Both the position numbers and the translations under genes were made by a program. A stretch of 64,000 bases of DNA, taken from Ridgeia piscesae. Lineage: Eukaryota > Annelida > Polychaeta > Sabellida > Siboglinidae. The notes under the pieces were generated by a model that worked only from the letters and a program-made list of their open reading frames with translations, did no database searches and was not told the DNA's origin. Positions within the stretch are counted from its first letter, which is position 1, and the number at the start of each line of letters is the position of its first letter. Shown here in pieces: positions 23,761-39,100 of this stretch. The DNA lies in contig JAODUO010000030.1 of the NCBI GenBank assembly GCA_025642075.2, positions 591,501-655,500 on the forward strand, in the 5' to 3' direction.

Positions 23761-26700
23761 CTGGAACACGACACATGCACTCGTTCAACTTTGTAAAATC
23801 AGGGTGTGATTATGGATGGCCTCTTACGTTCACAGCCCGACTGACGCTATGAGTTTAGCACTGGTCCAAACAATCTCCTATCAACATTACGACATTGAAC
23901 ATGTGGCTATTAGTTTGCCAGGATATATGATGCCCCTGTGGTAATACTTAACGTTGGGACTTGTAATTGTTTATGTCCACTTTTGCACTTACTACACAAA
24001 TGTGATATAGAAATCTTTATGACACAAAAATCCATGGAATCCTATGCTAAGAGGCGGAACAACTTAAAAAGGGTGAAGGTTGTCTCAACTCTCATAACTT
24101 TATGTGCATAAACAGGGAAATCCATTTTTATATGTTTATTTGAAAGCTGTTGTTCCACATTAGTCCACAACAAAATAATGATTTACCCAAGTTTTAGTTG
24201 TAAACTTCAACAAACCATTTAGTACAATTCTTTAAAACTAAATACATATATTAAATACTTATACTCATAATTAATACTAGTATTTACTTTAAAATAAACA
24301 TACCATGAAGTAATAATAAAAATAGATCAATAAGCACTATATAATACAACTATATAATAATTTCCATATACTTACATCTCTCCTGGTGACTGGTTTGAGG
24401 AAGGGCCACGACTCGTCCCGATCTGTCAACTCTTGCACGAGGCCCTCGCACTGCTTCATCACCAGGAGGCGCTGATCGCTGCCACGAACTTTGGTTGTTG
24501 CCGCAGTTACCAGGGTCTTCTGCTGTTTGCTGGCAGGGGCTGTTGTGGAACAGAGTCACTTAGCGCCAGGTCTCAGAACTTTTGCTTGTGATCTCGAGGG
24601 CTCATGTGGACGGTTCATAGGTTTAGACTTTTTCAAAATTCGCCCACAGGATGGAGAACAAGGAAGGCTTAATATTTCATAGAGCTGTGTGGTTTCTGCC
24701 ACACGTTAACATTTTGTTTAATCCGGACGTGATCACGCGACGTAATTCTAGGACACACGGATACAATGTAACGCAATTTTCAAATGTTCTAGCGCAGGAA
24801 ACTGTCTTTTTCCAGAAGTGAGCCTGAACTATGCTTCCACATTTACTCAGGACGGTGGGGATGGAACCTCGATATTACTGTTTTCCCAAACATTGCTGGA
24901 TTAGTCATTTGGTAAATTTTAAAATATTTAGGGCCTGAACAAATGCTGGAAGTGATATCAATGACCACAACTGCTAAATGGAAGGCAGTAGCATGCAGAT
25001 CTGTTTTTTCAGAACGCTACGTGCCAAACCTAGTGCTCATTAGTTTTGTGCTAAAATGTACTGCCACAAAAGGTTACAAAAACACAGGAGGCTGTAGCCG
25101 AATGCCTAAAACAAACTGTATGCCACTGAGGGCAAAGAGAGAGAACAGGTGTACCTTGTGATGTGCCGTCAGGGTTACTCTTGCGCTTGCCCCCCTGTGA
25201 TGTGCGTGTGCTTGTCTTTGGTTCTAGACTGCGTCTCGTCTGTTCAGCCTTTGGCTCTATGCTTCGTTTGCTCACTTTACTCGGCCGTTCCGTCTCAATA
25301 CTGTGTCGAGTCCTTCAACAGCAGTCAAAAAGGCGACATTAAACAACCACGTAACAACATCGCAACATAACCAAGTAACATGTAAACGCCTTAAATGTAT
25401 AGGAATAGAAATCCAGATTTGTCAGCTTTTTTCATATAAATTCCTTACTTACTTATCCTCTTCGTCCCCAGTGGGACACAAGGCTACAACAACGTTTCTC
25501 CCCAGGGTCCTGTCTTTAGCTGCGGCCTGAGCCTCGCCCCACAAGAGCCCCTTATCTTGTACTATAAATTCCTTGAGTGCAGAGATATACGGGTTTTCTT
25601 GCTTTTTTTAGGCTACCAGGGTAAGACATCAAGATTTTAGACCTGTGGTGAATTGGCTTAGGGGCAAAAATTAAACACACAACTGGTAGTTTTGTTACGC
25701 AATGTCCAACAAATCAATAATTAATCAATCATTATAACAGAAAATTATTATTCTAGTGATGACAATATTAAACAAATGAAACTCTAATAACTACAATAGG
25801 CGCTCACATATCATCTTTCAAAGATACAATATTTGATATATTGTTATATGGAAAATTTCAAGTTTGTAGTCCAGAAATTGCTGAGTTTAAAATGGGTTAA
25901 ATCCTTCCTTTCAATGTGACCAATACATGGCGGTGTGTCTGCAACGTGTACTAACTGAAATGGCTGTATCAATTTAATGTTTTTCTCATTAGGTATAATA
26001 TCTATAAACATATCTAGGGACTGTGCACACTGATGCGGCCAAAACAGAAACATCAAATCACTACACTACCTTTTTCCAGGCTGCGTCGCTGGTTTACTCC
26101 GACTCGTCTGTGCTGCTGCAGTGGCTCCACCTGTGCCAAGACTGCGGGTCTTCGTGGAGGCACGACCACCGCCCTTGATGCGACCTTCAACGTCCTCCTT
26201 TGGGGTGGCTGCCCTGCTGCTGGAGCGACTGTTAGGGTGAGAGGAGGCTGGGGTGGATGTCCCCGACACCGCCACGGCCGTAGACGGCTTCCAGCGACCT
26301 GCACCAGAGAGAAATAATCAATTCCGTATTCAGCCCAAAATAAGACTGATTGCATGACTTGTTTACTTTTTCATTTAAACCAAACATGTGTGGTGTGCTC
26401 ATCAGATTAACTTGTACTACCAAAAGAAGTGGAAAATAGCCTTAATAATAAGCATTTCCTTTTATACTATTGACCTTAGTAGATGGCAAAACATCTAGTA
26501 ATATTGATTATATAACAAAAATACAGGAAAATGGGTATTATTTAATACATAACAGTACCCCGTTTTACATCGAGGTAAAGTATTTTAAATAGATTCTGTG
26601 GTTATACATTTTCCTCACATTAAATCTTTTATTTCCCATCCTGACAGCAGAGTTCTACGTATTTGATACTGTCTGATGTGAAAGACACAACTGATCATAA

Positions 26701-27081
26701 AGGTGGTGATCATCAGCTCACCTTTGATAAACTTTATCTTGGCTGGTTTCTCCTCCTCTTCCTTCTCTTCCTCCTCCTCCTCCTCATCATCTTCTTCCTC
26801 CGTACCATCTTCCTCTTCATCATCACTGTCAAACACAAACAGACTGCAACTACAAGACAGCACCAATGCAAGATACCTATTTAATATTTTCCAGCTAAAG
26901 CCTACAGTTTAAAGGATTATACAATGCTTATGGATAACTAGTTTATAGCTACATTGTTACTGTATAATTATAACACCAAGCTGTAAGTGAGCATGCATCC
27001 ACCTGTTGGCGACAGATCACATGATCAGCTACAGGCAGTGCTGACATCCAATATCATACCCCACTATATATATATATATAT

Positions 27082-27132
<51 letters not shown>

Positions 27133-30100
27133 ATGCTACAGGTCTACAAGCTATTCTAATGGGTTTTCTAACACGCCTACATAATTTCAATCTCATACAA
27201 TTGAAATAGACAGCGACATCTTCGGACTTCGGACACACATACAGACATGCTCACACATACAGACATGCTCGGACATAAAGCGTACAGACATGCTCGGACA
27301 TACAGACATGCTCGGACATACAGAGTACAGACATGCTCGGACGTATAGAGTACAGACATGCTTGGACATACAGACATGCTCGGGCGTACAGATATGCTCA
27401 GACGTACAGACATGGTAGGACATACAGATATGCTTGGACATACAGACATGCTCGGGCGTACAGATATGCTCAGACGTACAGACATGCTAGGACATACAGA
27501 TATGCTTGGACATACAGACATGCTCAGGCGTACAGACATGCTAGGACATACAGATATGCTTGGACATACAGACATGCTCGGATGTACAGATATGCTAGGA
27601 CATACAGACATGCTAGGATATACAGACATGCTCGGACGTACAGACATGCTAGGACATACAGACATGCTCGGACGTATAGAGTACAGACATGCTTGGACAT
27701 ACAGACATGCTCGGGCGTACAGACATGCTCAGACGTACAGACATGCTAGGACATACAGATATGCTTGGACATACAGACATGCTCGGCGTACAGACATGCT
27801 AGGACATACAGATATGCTTGGACATACAGACATGCTCGGATGTACAGATATGCTAGGACATACAGACATGCTAGGACATACAGACATGCTCGGACGTACA
27901 GACATGCTAGGACATACAGACATGCTCGGACATACAGACATGCTTGGACATCCACACGCATGACAGTCCCAGTGTTTTATAATCTACAATTGAAACAGCA
28001 GCCCACCTGTCGTCAGCTTCTTCTTCCTCTTCATCCTCCTCCTCCTCTTCCTCAGTGCTGTGGTCCTCGCTGTCCTCAGAGCTGACAGCGACCACCTGGT
28101 CCTGGTCCTCTGTGTCACTGTCCTCGTAGAAGGACCGACGGTGCTTGCGTGGAGTGCGCACCACCTCCTTCGGGCGACACTCCGGACAGTACCAGTCCCC
28201 ATCGGGAACTTTCTACAAGACACACCGAGCAACGTATTTACCTGTTCACCTACACACTACCTCGACTTCTCTGGGAAGTGTTCAGCCATGCTGCAAGTAG
28301 GACTATTTGTATACAAGAAACTTGTCAAAAGTTCAAAACAACATCACTGTTTCTCTTGGTCAAGAGTCAAAGCTCTAGCCACTGCTCAATATGTAAGTTT
28401 GTTATGCACTGTCAAATGTTAATACATCAAAAACATGTACTGTATATTTGTTAATTTACGGTCCTACTGTAATCAGTAGTAGGCAAATTGACTGAGTGAA
28501 CAAGAACAAGATGTTTATTTTTTGACCCCAAAATAAGTACATGAATTCAATAATCATAAGGTGAAACATATACAAAACATCATACCTCAGTAATTTAAAA
28601 CAGTGAAATGTGGTCAGTGACTCCTGTTAAGACTGAAAAGTCGCTATCACAGGAGCCACTAGTAGTAATTATACATTTAGTTAACCTCTCAATATACGTA
28701 TGTATAGTAATTTTTACTTCAATAGTATTTTTTTCCTCAATACGATTTGTTATCTCTTAATAGTTTATTCTATCTCTGATGCATGTGTACATGCTTCTCT
28801 GTAGTATGAGTAAGTAGAAATAACTAAGTAACAATATAAAAAACATATAACAATTCATTGCATCTATCCATATATGTGCATATTAAAATTCTAAAATAGT
28901 GAAGTGAAGACTGATGAATCTACCAATATTTTGTTATGGCAAGATCTTTATAGTTTGTGACACCATTGGCAAACTTAGAATCAGTTAGTTATTGCCAGAA
29001 ACAGCAGTAAACCAGTTTTGGCCATCACTCAAGGTCTTCCCTTTCACCATGACTAATTATATAGTGTGTCATTCTCTCATTCTATGTCCATCTGTAAATA
29101 ATGTTTACAACACATCATCCAGAAAAATCCCCCCAGCTAATGATGCAACTATTTCATAACCATCAACACTCACAGACCAACAAGACGCCAACTCCAAACA
29201 ACCCTTCCAAAACCAACCACAACGACAGCCCACACCACAAACACTCACGAGAACGGGTGGCTTCAGACAGTACATGTGGTGCCCCCTGTCACATCCGTCA
29301 CACAACAGCATGTGTTCGCCATCGCCCTTGCGTCGGCAGATGCGGCAGCGAGCGTGCAGGGCCGACTTGGACCACATGATGCTCTTCTCAAGCACAGACA
29401 GGTGCAGGAAGACTTGAGAGAGGGACTGGCTCGCGAGCAGAGACTCACGCCACCGGTCCAACACCGCCATGGCCGACTTGGCCTCCGCGTCCTCATCTTC
29501 TGCAAGACACAATAACAGGTCACAGCAGGCTCCACATATGTACTAAAGTTAACCCGCTATATTTCTCTGTGTCTAGGACATTTAGATCATCCATCTTTCC
29601 AAACAACTTTTTGTTCATAAAACTAAGTTCAATATTGGTAAACGTGCTTTCTAGCAAATGTGCTTTCTCCGTAGCTGCGTAAACAATCTGGAATCAACTC
29701 CCTATTACAATTAAATCTTCTGAAACTGTAGCCACCTTTCGTAAAAAACTCAAAACATATTTGTTTAAAATTACTTATCCACGAGAACTTTTCGTCCTTT
29801 CCACGCTCCAAGGATGACTTTTGCCTGCGCCAGTTTATAATGCCAAATGATTTTGTTTGTTGCACCTTTAAATGTTCAAGGATATAGGTCCTATAGAAGT
29901 GTTACAATTATTACATTATTATTACTCTAATTAAATGGCAAGACAAGCTCATAAACACACAGCTACCGAGGACATTTCAATTGTCAAACTTGCATCAAGA
30001 GACTGGTTAAGATATACTGCTTCAGAAGACACATATAAGATGTACAACTTCGAAGGGAAACTTCTGACGTTATGAGACATGTTTTGGAATCAAACAAACC

Positions 30101-33100
30101 ACAGCAACAGAAAAGAAAACCTGGTGGAGGAGAAATCTATTGCGGGAGACGTGTCGCTGATGATATCAACATAAAATGATATAAAACCATAAGTAAAACG
30201 GTGAGCAGCAAACGCTACTGAGAAGAGTAAGTATTGCTCATTGGAATACCACTTGTAGGGAACCATTTAAAGACATGTGGCCATGTGATGGAACCACACA
30301 AACTTGTAACCTACTTTCATCCTCCTTGTCCTTGTCCTTGCTACGAGCAGCTTTCTTTTTGCTCCTTTTTTCTTCTGCTGTTCCTGAAACAGGAATTTCG
30401 ACAAGTAGAATAAAGCATCTTCAGAGTCTGGCACAGATTTTTTCCCACATAAAATAGCACTTTTTTAACCCATTTTATCCGGAATACGATTCTAGTCGTA
30501 GTTACCCTTTTTATCCGGAATACGATTCTGGTCGTAGTTTGCACTTGAAACGGCTTCCCTGCACTCTGACGTTTTGGAATCCCATTGGATGGTTAACACC
30601 GAATGATGTCAGTATATCGGGATCACTAGGAAACTCATATTTTTCAACCAATCAGCGCCGTTCTTTGGGTTTTTGCAGTACAAAGCGGGTACCCCCAAGC
30701 TAAAGTGAAATCAAAGATGGCGTCGAGTCGCAAAGATCGTTAAATGTTGACGTATTTTGAAGGATAACTCCGCTAATTTACTTCATACTGGTGATGACAA
30801 GAAGGCAGACAAGTGGATAGACGTTATAAGATGGACGGTTATGGTATTTGATGCAACATTTGTCCGTGAAGACATACTTTGAAGCCATCGAAGTGGGTCA
30901 ACCGACAACGGCATCCATTTTCGCCCACCTCGCTCCACGCCGTATTTTTGGCGCCAAACAAAGTTAAGAATATTTCCAACGACGGTAACTACTTCATAAA
31001 TAAAGTGATGTTGAAATGTTGAAAAGTTGTTACTTTAGAGTACTTCTTTATTAGTTATAAGAAATGAGCCACAGAATTATACATCATTGACAGAAAATAT
31101 TTAACAAATTTGCATAATTCCACTCAGCGGCGCCACACGTTGGCGATTCAGTCGACTGACGTGAGGGTATTACAAACAATTTTACATTATGAGATTATTA
31201 TCCAAGATGTGTGAACAAGTTGTATACCTTTATTTTCAGCAGAGATTAATGCGTAAAATAAACTCAACTTGCTCATTGACATGTTGCTTCCTTCATGGCG
31301 AAAATGTCGGGTGAAAAGTAATGTGACAAACCTCAACGTAGGTTTGAATTTATTAGGCATGTTTTGCCATATGCCACATATAATATATATGATAAAACTA
31401 TGAGTTTATCGATGCGACTGTATAGTTTATTTTATCTACTTTCTAAAGGTATATCACATTTAAAAATTGATTGAGAAATAATAAAGTTATATCCATTTTA
31501 AACGAAGGCCTGTCATTTTTTAATGCTGACAGATTGGTTTGAGGAAATGATCAGGAACTGGCTGCAACTCGTCTGCACTAGCTTCAGGATAAAATGGGTT
31601 AATTGAAGTATTAAACCATCCTGGACGTGTCATATTTGCAAAGGTTCTGAAATTATGTTCGTAAACGCACCTAGTGGCGGCTTGAGGTACCGTGCCTCGA
31701 CGCTCTGTTGTATCTGCAGCAGTGCCCTGGCAAGTTCTGTTGTCAAGGCAACGGACGACGAACCCTCCATGTTGGTTTCAGCATCAGTTGATCTGTGGTG
31801 AGATCACACGTCGACTGAGAACTTGGTGTTAAGCAACCTTCATATGTTTATTAGATCACAACAAAATATCTCACAAAAGAATTTGCAGCAAGATTCCCGT
31901 AAATGCTTGCCCAGAAAAATGTTGGCGAATATGTGAACAAATGTATACGTAAAAACCTGGCACTCTTTTTAATGCATACATTTAATTATACCATAACGTA
32001 TTTAACATTTTCAGTTTCTGGTGTGTGATGATACAAACTCTCACAACAGTTGAACTACACCTAACATACTATAGCAGTGTGATTCAGTTACGTGTACACA
32101 ATGTTGTAACAAAAACAAACCTTTCTGCCAGTGACTACAAGCGACAGACCTCTCGTACATTTTCAGGCACCGGAAACGTCTGATAAAACTGCAGTAATTC
32201 ACTCACCCGCACGGTTCCTCGCTGCATTTTGACGTGTTCTTGTCACCAGAGGGCAGGTTATCAGACTGCGGATCGTAGTGACCCTTCTCGATGGCGTCTC
32301 TCCAGACGAGTCGATCCTTCACCTGAGTCAGTCAACAATACTGTCATTACAATCAGTTTACGAATACGAATACATTTATTTCAGGTAAAAACCCTTATAC
32401 AATTGGTACATACATTAGTACATCTAAGTAGCCTATAAAAGATCAAATATGTTAAAAAATGAATAGATAAAAAATAAATAAGATTATAAGTTAGATAAAT
32501 GTAAAATTGTAGAAAAACAGATCAACTAATGAGCAATATACAGGATGTGATTGTATAATAAATATGCAATTAATTCATGTAAATAAACACCGTTTGAAAA
32601 GTAAGTTATATTTAAACAACTTACTGACTTTAAAAATATACATAATAAATAAATAATAATAAAGTTATATGCGAGACACGATGACTATCTTACAGATTTA
32701 CTGTGTACAACGAATTGGCCCAGCTAATCCACATTGGGCTATTTACTATTTCAAAGCAATTGTACATAACCCTAATCAAGTCATAATTGATGTTAAAAAT
32801 GTGTTTTTTAAACCATAAATGTTCTTACGCAATAGGGCGTCAAATGTATCAATAGCATTATTAACAAACATGCTACTTGCGCTGTCCCATCGGCTATATC
32901 CCAAAATCCGTCTATGCATATTGTTGTAGGCAACTTTAGCTTTTAAATAAGAGCCCTTATTAAAGTTAACCCATAATTGGCAACAATAAGTTATACAGCA
33001 ATATGCATGAAACAGACGTAGTTTAACACCCACGAGACAGTGTCTCACTCATTAACATCATAATGAATTTGTACACTGAATACTGCCAAGCCCAGTACAC

Positions 33101-36100
33101 ACCACCTCGCCATTTTCACTAGTGTGTCAGTAAAATAATGCTCTTGATAATTTGCGCCAACTTTTGGCATTGTCAGAAAGCTGCGCAAATTATCGGAATG
33201 TGTTTAATGATGGATTTAGCTGGTAACATTCCTGACACGTCAGTGAATCTGACAGTTCCTGCAGAATACGCAACATTAAAGCTAAGGTTAGATAATATTT
33301 TTAATGTTGGTCTTATATCATCATGCTGTCGGTCGTGATGCACAAAGACTGCTTTCATTACTTGACTGCTGCTCTCTGTTTATCTTTCTGTTGTTTTCTG
33401 TTGTGAGTGGTAATATTTTTAATGTTGGTCTTATATCATCATGCTGTCGGTCGTGATGCACAAAGACTGCTTTCATTACTTGACTGCTGCTCTCTGTTTA
33501 TCTTTCTGTTGTTTTCTGTTGTGAGTTGTAATATTTTTAATGTTGGTCTTACATCATCATGCTGTCGGTCGTGATGCACAAAGACTGCTTTCATTACTTG
33601 ACTGCTGCTCTCTGTTTATCTTTCTGTTGTTTTCTGTTGTGAGTGGTAATATTTTTAATGTTGGTCTTATATCATCATGCTGTGGGTCGTGATGCACAAA
33701 GACTGCTTTCATTACTTGACTGCTGCTCTCTGTTTATCTTTCTGTTGTTTTCTGTTGTGAGTTGTAATATTTTTAATGTTGGTCTTATATCATCATGCTG
33801 TCGGTCGTGATGCACAAAGACTGCTTTCATTACTTGACTGCTGCTCTCTGTTTATCTTTCTGTTGTTTTCTGTTGTGAGTTGTAATATTTTTAATGTTGG
33901 TCTTATATCATCATGCTGTCGGTCGTGATGCACAAAGACTGCTTTCATTACTTGACTGCTGCTCTCTGTTTATCTTTCTGTTGTTTTCTGTTGTGAGTGG
34001 TAATATTTTTAATGTTGGTCTTACATCATCATGCTGTCGGTCGTGATGCACAAAGACTGCTTTCATTACTTGACTGCTGCTCTCTGTTTATCTTTCTGTT
34101 GTTTTCTGTTGTGAGTGGTAATATTTTTAATGTTGGTCTTATATCATCATGCTGTGGGTCGTGATGCACAAAGACTGCTTTCATTACTTGACTGCTGCTC
34201 TCTGTTTATCTTTCTGTTGTTTTCTGTTGTGAGTGGTAATATTTTTAATGTTGGTCTTATATCATCATGCTGTCGGTCGTGATGCACAAAGACTGCTTTC
34301 ATTACTTGACTGCTGCTCTCTGTTTATCTTTCTGTTGTTTTCTGTTGTGAGTGGTAATATTTTTAATGTTGGTCTTACATCATCATGCTGTCGGTCGTGA
34401 TGCACAAAGACTGCTTTCATTACTTGACTGCTGCTCTCTGTTTATCTTTCTGTTGTTTTCTGTTGTGAGTGGTAATATTTTTAATGTTGGTCTTATATCA
34501 TCATGCTGTGGTCGTGATGCACAAAGACTGCTTTCATTACTTGACTGCTGCTCTCTGTTTATCTTTCTGTTGTTTTCTGTTGTGAGTGGTAATATTTTTA
34601 ATGTTGGTCTTATATCATCATGCTGTGGTCGTGATGCACAAAGACTGCTTTCATTACTTGACTGCTGCTCTCTGTTTATCTTTCTGTTGTTTTCTGTTGT
34701 GAGTGGTAATATTTTTAATGTTGGTCTTATATCATCATGCTGTCGGTCGTGATGCACAAAGACTGCTTTCATTACTTGACTGCTGCTCTCTGTTTATCTT
34801 TCTGTTGTTTTCTGTTGTAGTTGTAATATTTTTAATGTTGGTCTTACATCATCATGCTGTCGGTCGTGATGCACAAAGACTGCTTTCATTACTTGACTGC
34901 TGCTCTCTGTTTATCTTTCTGTTGTTTTCTGTTGTGAGTGGTAATATTTTTAATGTTGGTCTTAATCATCATGCTGTCGGTCGTGATGCACAAAGACTGC
35001 TTTCATTACTTGACTGCTGCTCTCTGTTTATCTTTCTGTTGTTTTCTGTTGTGAGTGGTAATATTTTTAATGTTGGTCTTACATCATCATGCTGTCGGTC
35101 GTGATGCACAAAGACTGCTTTCATTACTTGACTGCTGCTCTCTGTTTATCTTTCTGTTGTTTTCTGTTGTGAGTGGTAATATTTTTAATGTTGGTCTTAT
35201 ATCATCATGCTGTCGGTCGTGATGCACAAAGACTGCTTTCATTACTTGACTGCTGCTCTCTGTTTATCTTTCTGTTGTTTTCTGTTGTGAGTGGTAATAT
35301 TTTTAATGTTGGTCTTATATAACATTTGACATAATTTTCACTTGTCAAAAATATATAAACACCTAAGAAGGTTATGGAAAAGTGGTATTAAATAAATTAG
35401 ACTACATTCTAGCACCATGCAGAATGAAACCATTGACTACAGGTTATATGATCTCTCAGTTAGCTCCATTAAATTTTCCTTCTGGTCACAAATGACATGC
35501 ATAAACTTGTTTTGGTCACGACAGAACTCATGAAATGGCTGCAGACACAGAGTGACACCTCTTGTGAAGAATCAACTCCTGTTGCCATGGGAAACACCAT
35601 AACAACTGATCAGTCTCGGAAAGGGGAAGGGCAGGCTTTAGGTGGAAGACCTGGCAGGTCTCTGTGGCTATATACTTGAGTGTGATGGGACGCTGGGGGC
35701 AGGGCCATGTGGAGGAAGGCAAACCCAGGAGAGTCTGATGGGACGCTGGGGGCAGGGCCATGTGGAGGAAGGCAAACCCAGGAGAGTCTGATGGGACGCT
35801 GGGGGCAGGGCCATGTGGAGGAAGGCAAACCCAGGAGAGTCTGATGGGACGCTGGGGGCAGGGCCATGTGGAGGAAGGCAAACCCAGGAGAGTCTGATGG
35901 GACGCTGGGGGCAGGGCCATGTGGAGGAAGACAAACCCAGGAGAGTCTGATGGGACGCTGGGGGCAGGGCCATGTGGAGGAAGGCAAACCCAGGAGAGTC
36001 TGATGGGACGCTGGGGGCAGGGCCATGTGGAGGAAGGCAAACCCAGGAGAGCCTGATGGGACGCTGGGGGCAGGGCCATGTGGAGGAAGGCAAACCCAGG

Positions 36101-39100
36101 AGAGCCTGATGGGACGCTGGGGGCAGGGCCATGTGGAGGAAGACAAACCCAGGAGAGTCTGATGGGACGCTGGGGGCAGGGCCATGTGGAGGAAGGCAAA
36201 CCCAGGAGAGTCTGATGGGACGCTGGGGGCAGGGCCATGTGGAGGAAGGCAAACCCAGGAGAGTCTGATGGGACGCTGGGGGCAGGGCCATGTGGAGGAA
36301 GGCAAACCCAGGAGAGTCTGATGGGACGCTGGGGGCAGGGCCATGTGGAGGAAGGCAAACCCAGGAGAGTCTGATGGGACGCTGGGGGCAGGGCCATGTG
36401 GAGGAAGGCAAACCCAGGAGAGTCTGATGGGACGCTGGGGGCAGGGCCATGTGGAGGAAGGCAAACCCAGGAGAGTCTGATGGGACGCTGGGGGCAGGGC
36501 CATGTGGAGGAAGGCAAACCCAGGAGAGTCTGATGGGACGCTGGGGGCAGGGCCATGTGGAGGAAGGCAAACCCAGGAGTCTGATGGGACGCTGGGGGCA
36601 GGGCCATGTGGAGGAAGGCAAACCCAGGAGAGTCTGATGGGACGCTGGGGGCAGGGCATGTGGAGGAAGCAAACCCAGGAGACTGATGGGACGCTGGGGG
36701 CAGGGCCATGTGGAGGAAGGCAAACCCAGGAGAGTCTGATGGGACGCTGGGGGCAGGGCCATGTGGAGGAAGGCAAACCCAGGAGAGCCTGATGGGACGC
36801 TGGGGGCAGGGCCATGTGGAGGAAGGCAAACCCAGGAGAGCCTGATGGGACGCTGGGGGCAGGGCCATGTGGAGGAAGGCAAACCCAGGAGAGCCTGATG
36901 GGACGCTGGGGGCAGGGCCATGTGGAGGAAGGCAAACCCAGGAGAGCCTGATGGGACGCTGGGGGCAGGGCCATGTGGAGGAAGGCAAACCCAGGAGAGC
37001 CTGATGGGACGCTGGGGGCAGGGCCATGTGGAGGAAGACAAACCCAGGAGAGTCTGATGGGACGCTGGGGGCAGGGCCATGTGGAGGAAGGCAAACCCAG
37101 GAGAGCCTGATGGGACGCTGGGGGCAGGGCCATGTGGAGGAAGGCAAACCCAGGGGGTCTGATGGGACGCTGGGGGCAGGGCCATGTGGAGGAAGGCAAA
37201 CCCAGGAGAGTCTGATGGGACGCTGGGGGCAGGGCCATGTGGAGGAAGACAAACCCAGGAGAGTCTGATGGGACGCTGGGGGCAGGGCCATGTGGAGGAA
37301 GGCAAACCCAGGAGAGCCTGATGGGACGCTGGGGGCAGGGCCATGTGGAGGAAGGCAAACCCAGGAGAGTCTGATGGGACGCTGGGGGCAGGGCCATGTG
37401 GAGGAAGGCAAACCCAGGAGAGCCTGATGGGACGCTGGGGGCAGGGTCATGTGGAGGAAGGCAAACCCAGGAGAGTCTGATGGGACGCTGGGGGCAGGGC
37501 CATGTGGAGGAAGGCAAACCCAGGAGTCTGATGGGACGCTGGGGGCAGGGTCATGTGGAGGAAGGCAAACCCAGGAGAGTCTGATGGGACGCTGGGGGCA
37601 GGGCCATGTGGAGGAAGACAAACCCAGGAGAGTCTGATGGGACGCTGGGGGCAGGGCCATGTGGAGGAAGACAAACCCAGGAGAGTCTGATGGGACGCTG
37701 GGGGCAGGGCCATGTGGAGGAAGACAAACCCAGGAGAGTCTGATGGGACGCTGGGGGCAGGGCCATGTGGAGGAAGGCAAACCCAGGAGAGTCTGATGGG
37801 ACGCTGGGGGCAGGGCCATGTGGAGGAAGACAAACCCAGGAGAGTCTGATGGGACGCTGGGGGCAGGGCCATGTGGAGGAAGACAAACCCAGGAGAGTCT
37901 GATGGGACGCTGGGGGCAGGGCCATGTGGAGGAAGGCAAACCCAGGAGAGTCTGATGGGACGCTGGGGGCAGGGCCATGTGGAGGAAGGCAAACCCAGGA
38001 GAGTCTGATGGGACGCTGGGGGCAGGGCCATGTGGAGGAAGACAAACCCAGGAGAGTCTGATGGGACGCTGGGGGCAGGGCCATGTGGAGGAAGGCAAAC
38101 CCAGGAGAGTCTGATGGGACGCTGGGGGCAGGGCCATGTGGAGGAAGGCAAACCCAGGAGAGTCTGATGGGACGCTGGGGGCAGGGCCATGTGGAGGAAG
38201 GCAAACCCAGGAGAGTCTGATGGGACGCTGGGGGCAGGGTCATGTGGAGGAAGGCAAACCCAGGAGAGTCTGATGGGACGCTGGGGGCAGGGCCATGTGG
38301 AGGAAGGCAAACCCAGGAGAGTCTGATGGGACGCTGGGGGCAGGGCCATGTGGAGGAAGGCAAACCCAGGAGAGTCTGATGGGACGCTGGGGGCAGGGCC
38401 ATGTGGAGGAAGACAAACCCAGGAGAGTCTGATGGGACGCTGGGGGCAGGGCCATGTGGAGGAAGGCAAACCCAGGAGAGTCTGATGGGACGCTGGGGGC
38501 AGGGCCATGTGGAGGAAGGCAAACCCAGGAGAGTCTGATGGGACGCTGGGGGCAGGGCCATGTGGAGGAAGGCAAACCCAGTGAGTCTGATGGGACGCTG
38601 GGGGCAGGGCCATGTGGAGGAAGGCAAACCCAGGAGAGTCTGATGGGACGCTGGGGGCAGGGCCATGTGGAGGAAGGCAAACCCAGGAGAGTCTGATGGG
38701 ACGCTGGGGGCAGGGCCATGTGGAGGAAGGCAAACCCAGGAGAGTCTGATGGGACGCTGGGGGCAGGGCCATGTGGAGGAAGGCAAACCCAGGAGAGTCT
38801 GATGGGACGCTGGGGGCAGGGCCATGTGGAGGAAGGCAAACCCAGGAGAGTCTGATGGGACGCTGGGGGCAGGGCCATGTGGAGGAAGACAAACCCAGGA
38901 GAGTCTGATGGGACGCTGGGGGCAGGGCCATGTGGAGGAAGACAAACCCAGGAGAGTCTGATGGGACGCTGGGGGCAGGGCCATGTGGAGGAAGGCAAAC
39001 CCAGGAGAGTCTGATGGGACGCTGGGGGCAGGGCCATGTGGAGGAAGGCAAACCCAGGAGAGTCTGATGGGACGCTGGGGGCAGGGCCATGTGGAGGAAG

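Noticed and set aside
23450..23780. Plus-strand and alternative-frame open reading frames over BAZ1A exon 25.
   Set aside because: Shadows of the bromodomain exon; only the minus-strand frame has conserved motifs.
27177..27963. Repeat proteins MSVCPSMSV (minus) and HTDMLGRTDML (plus).
   Set aside because: By-products of an 18-bp tandem repeat open on both strands.
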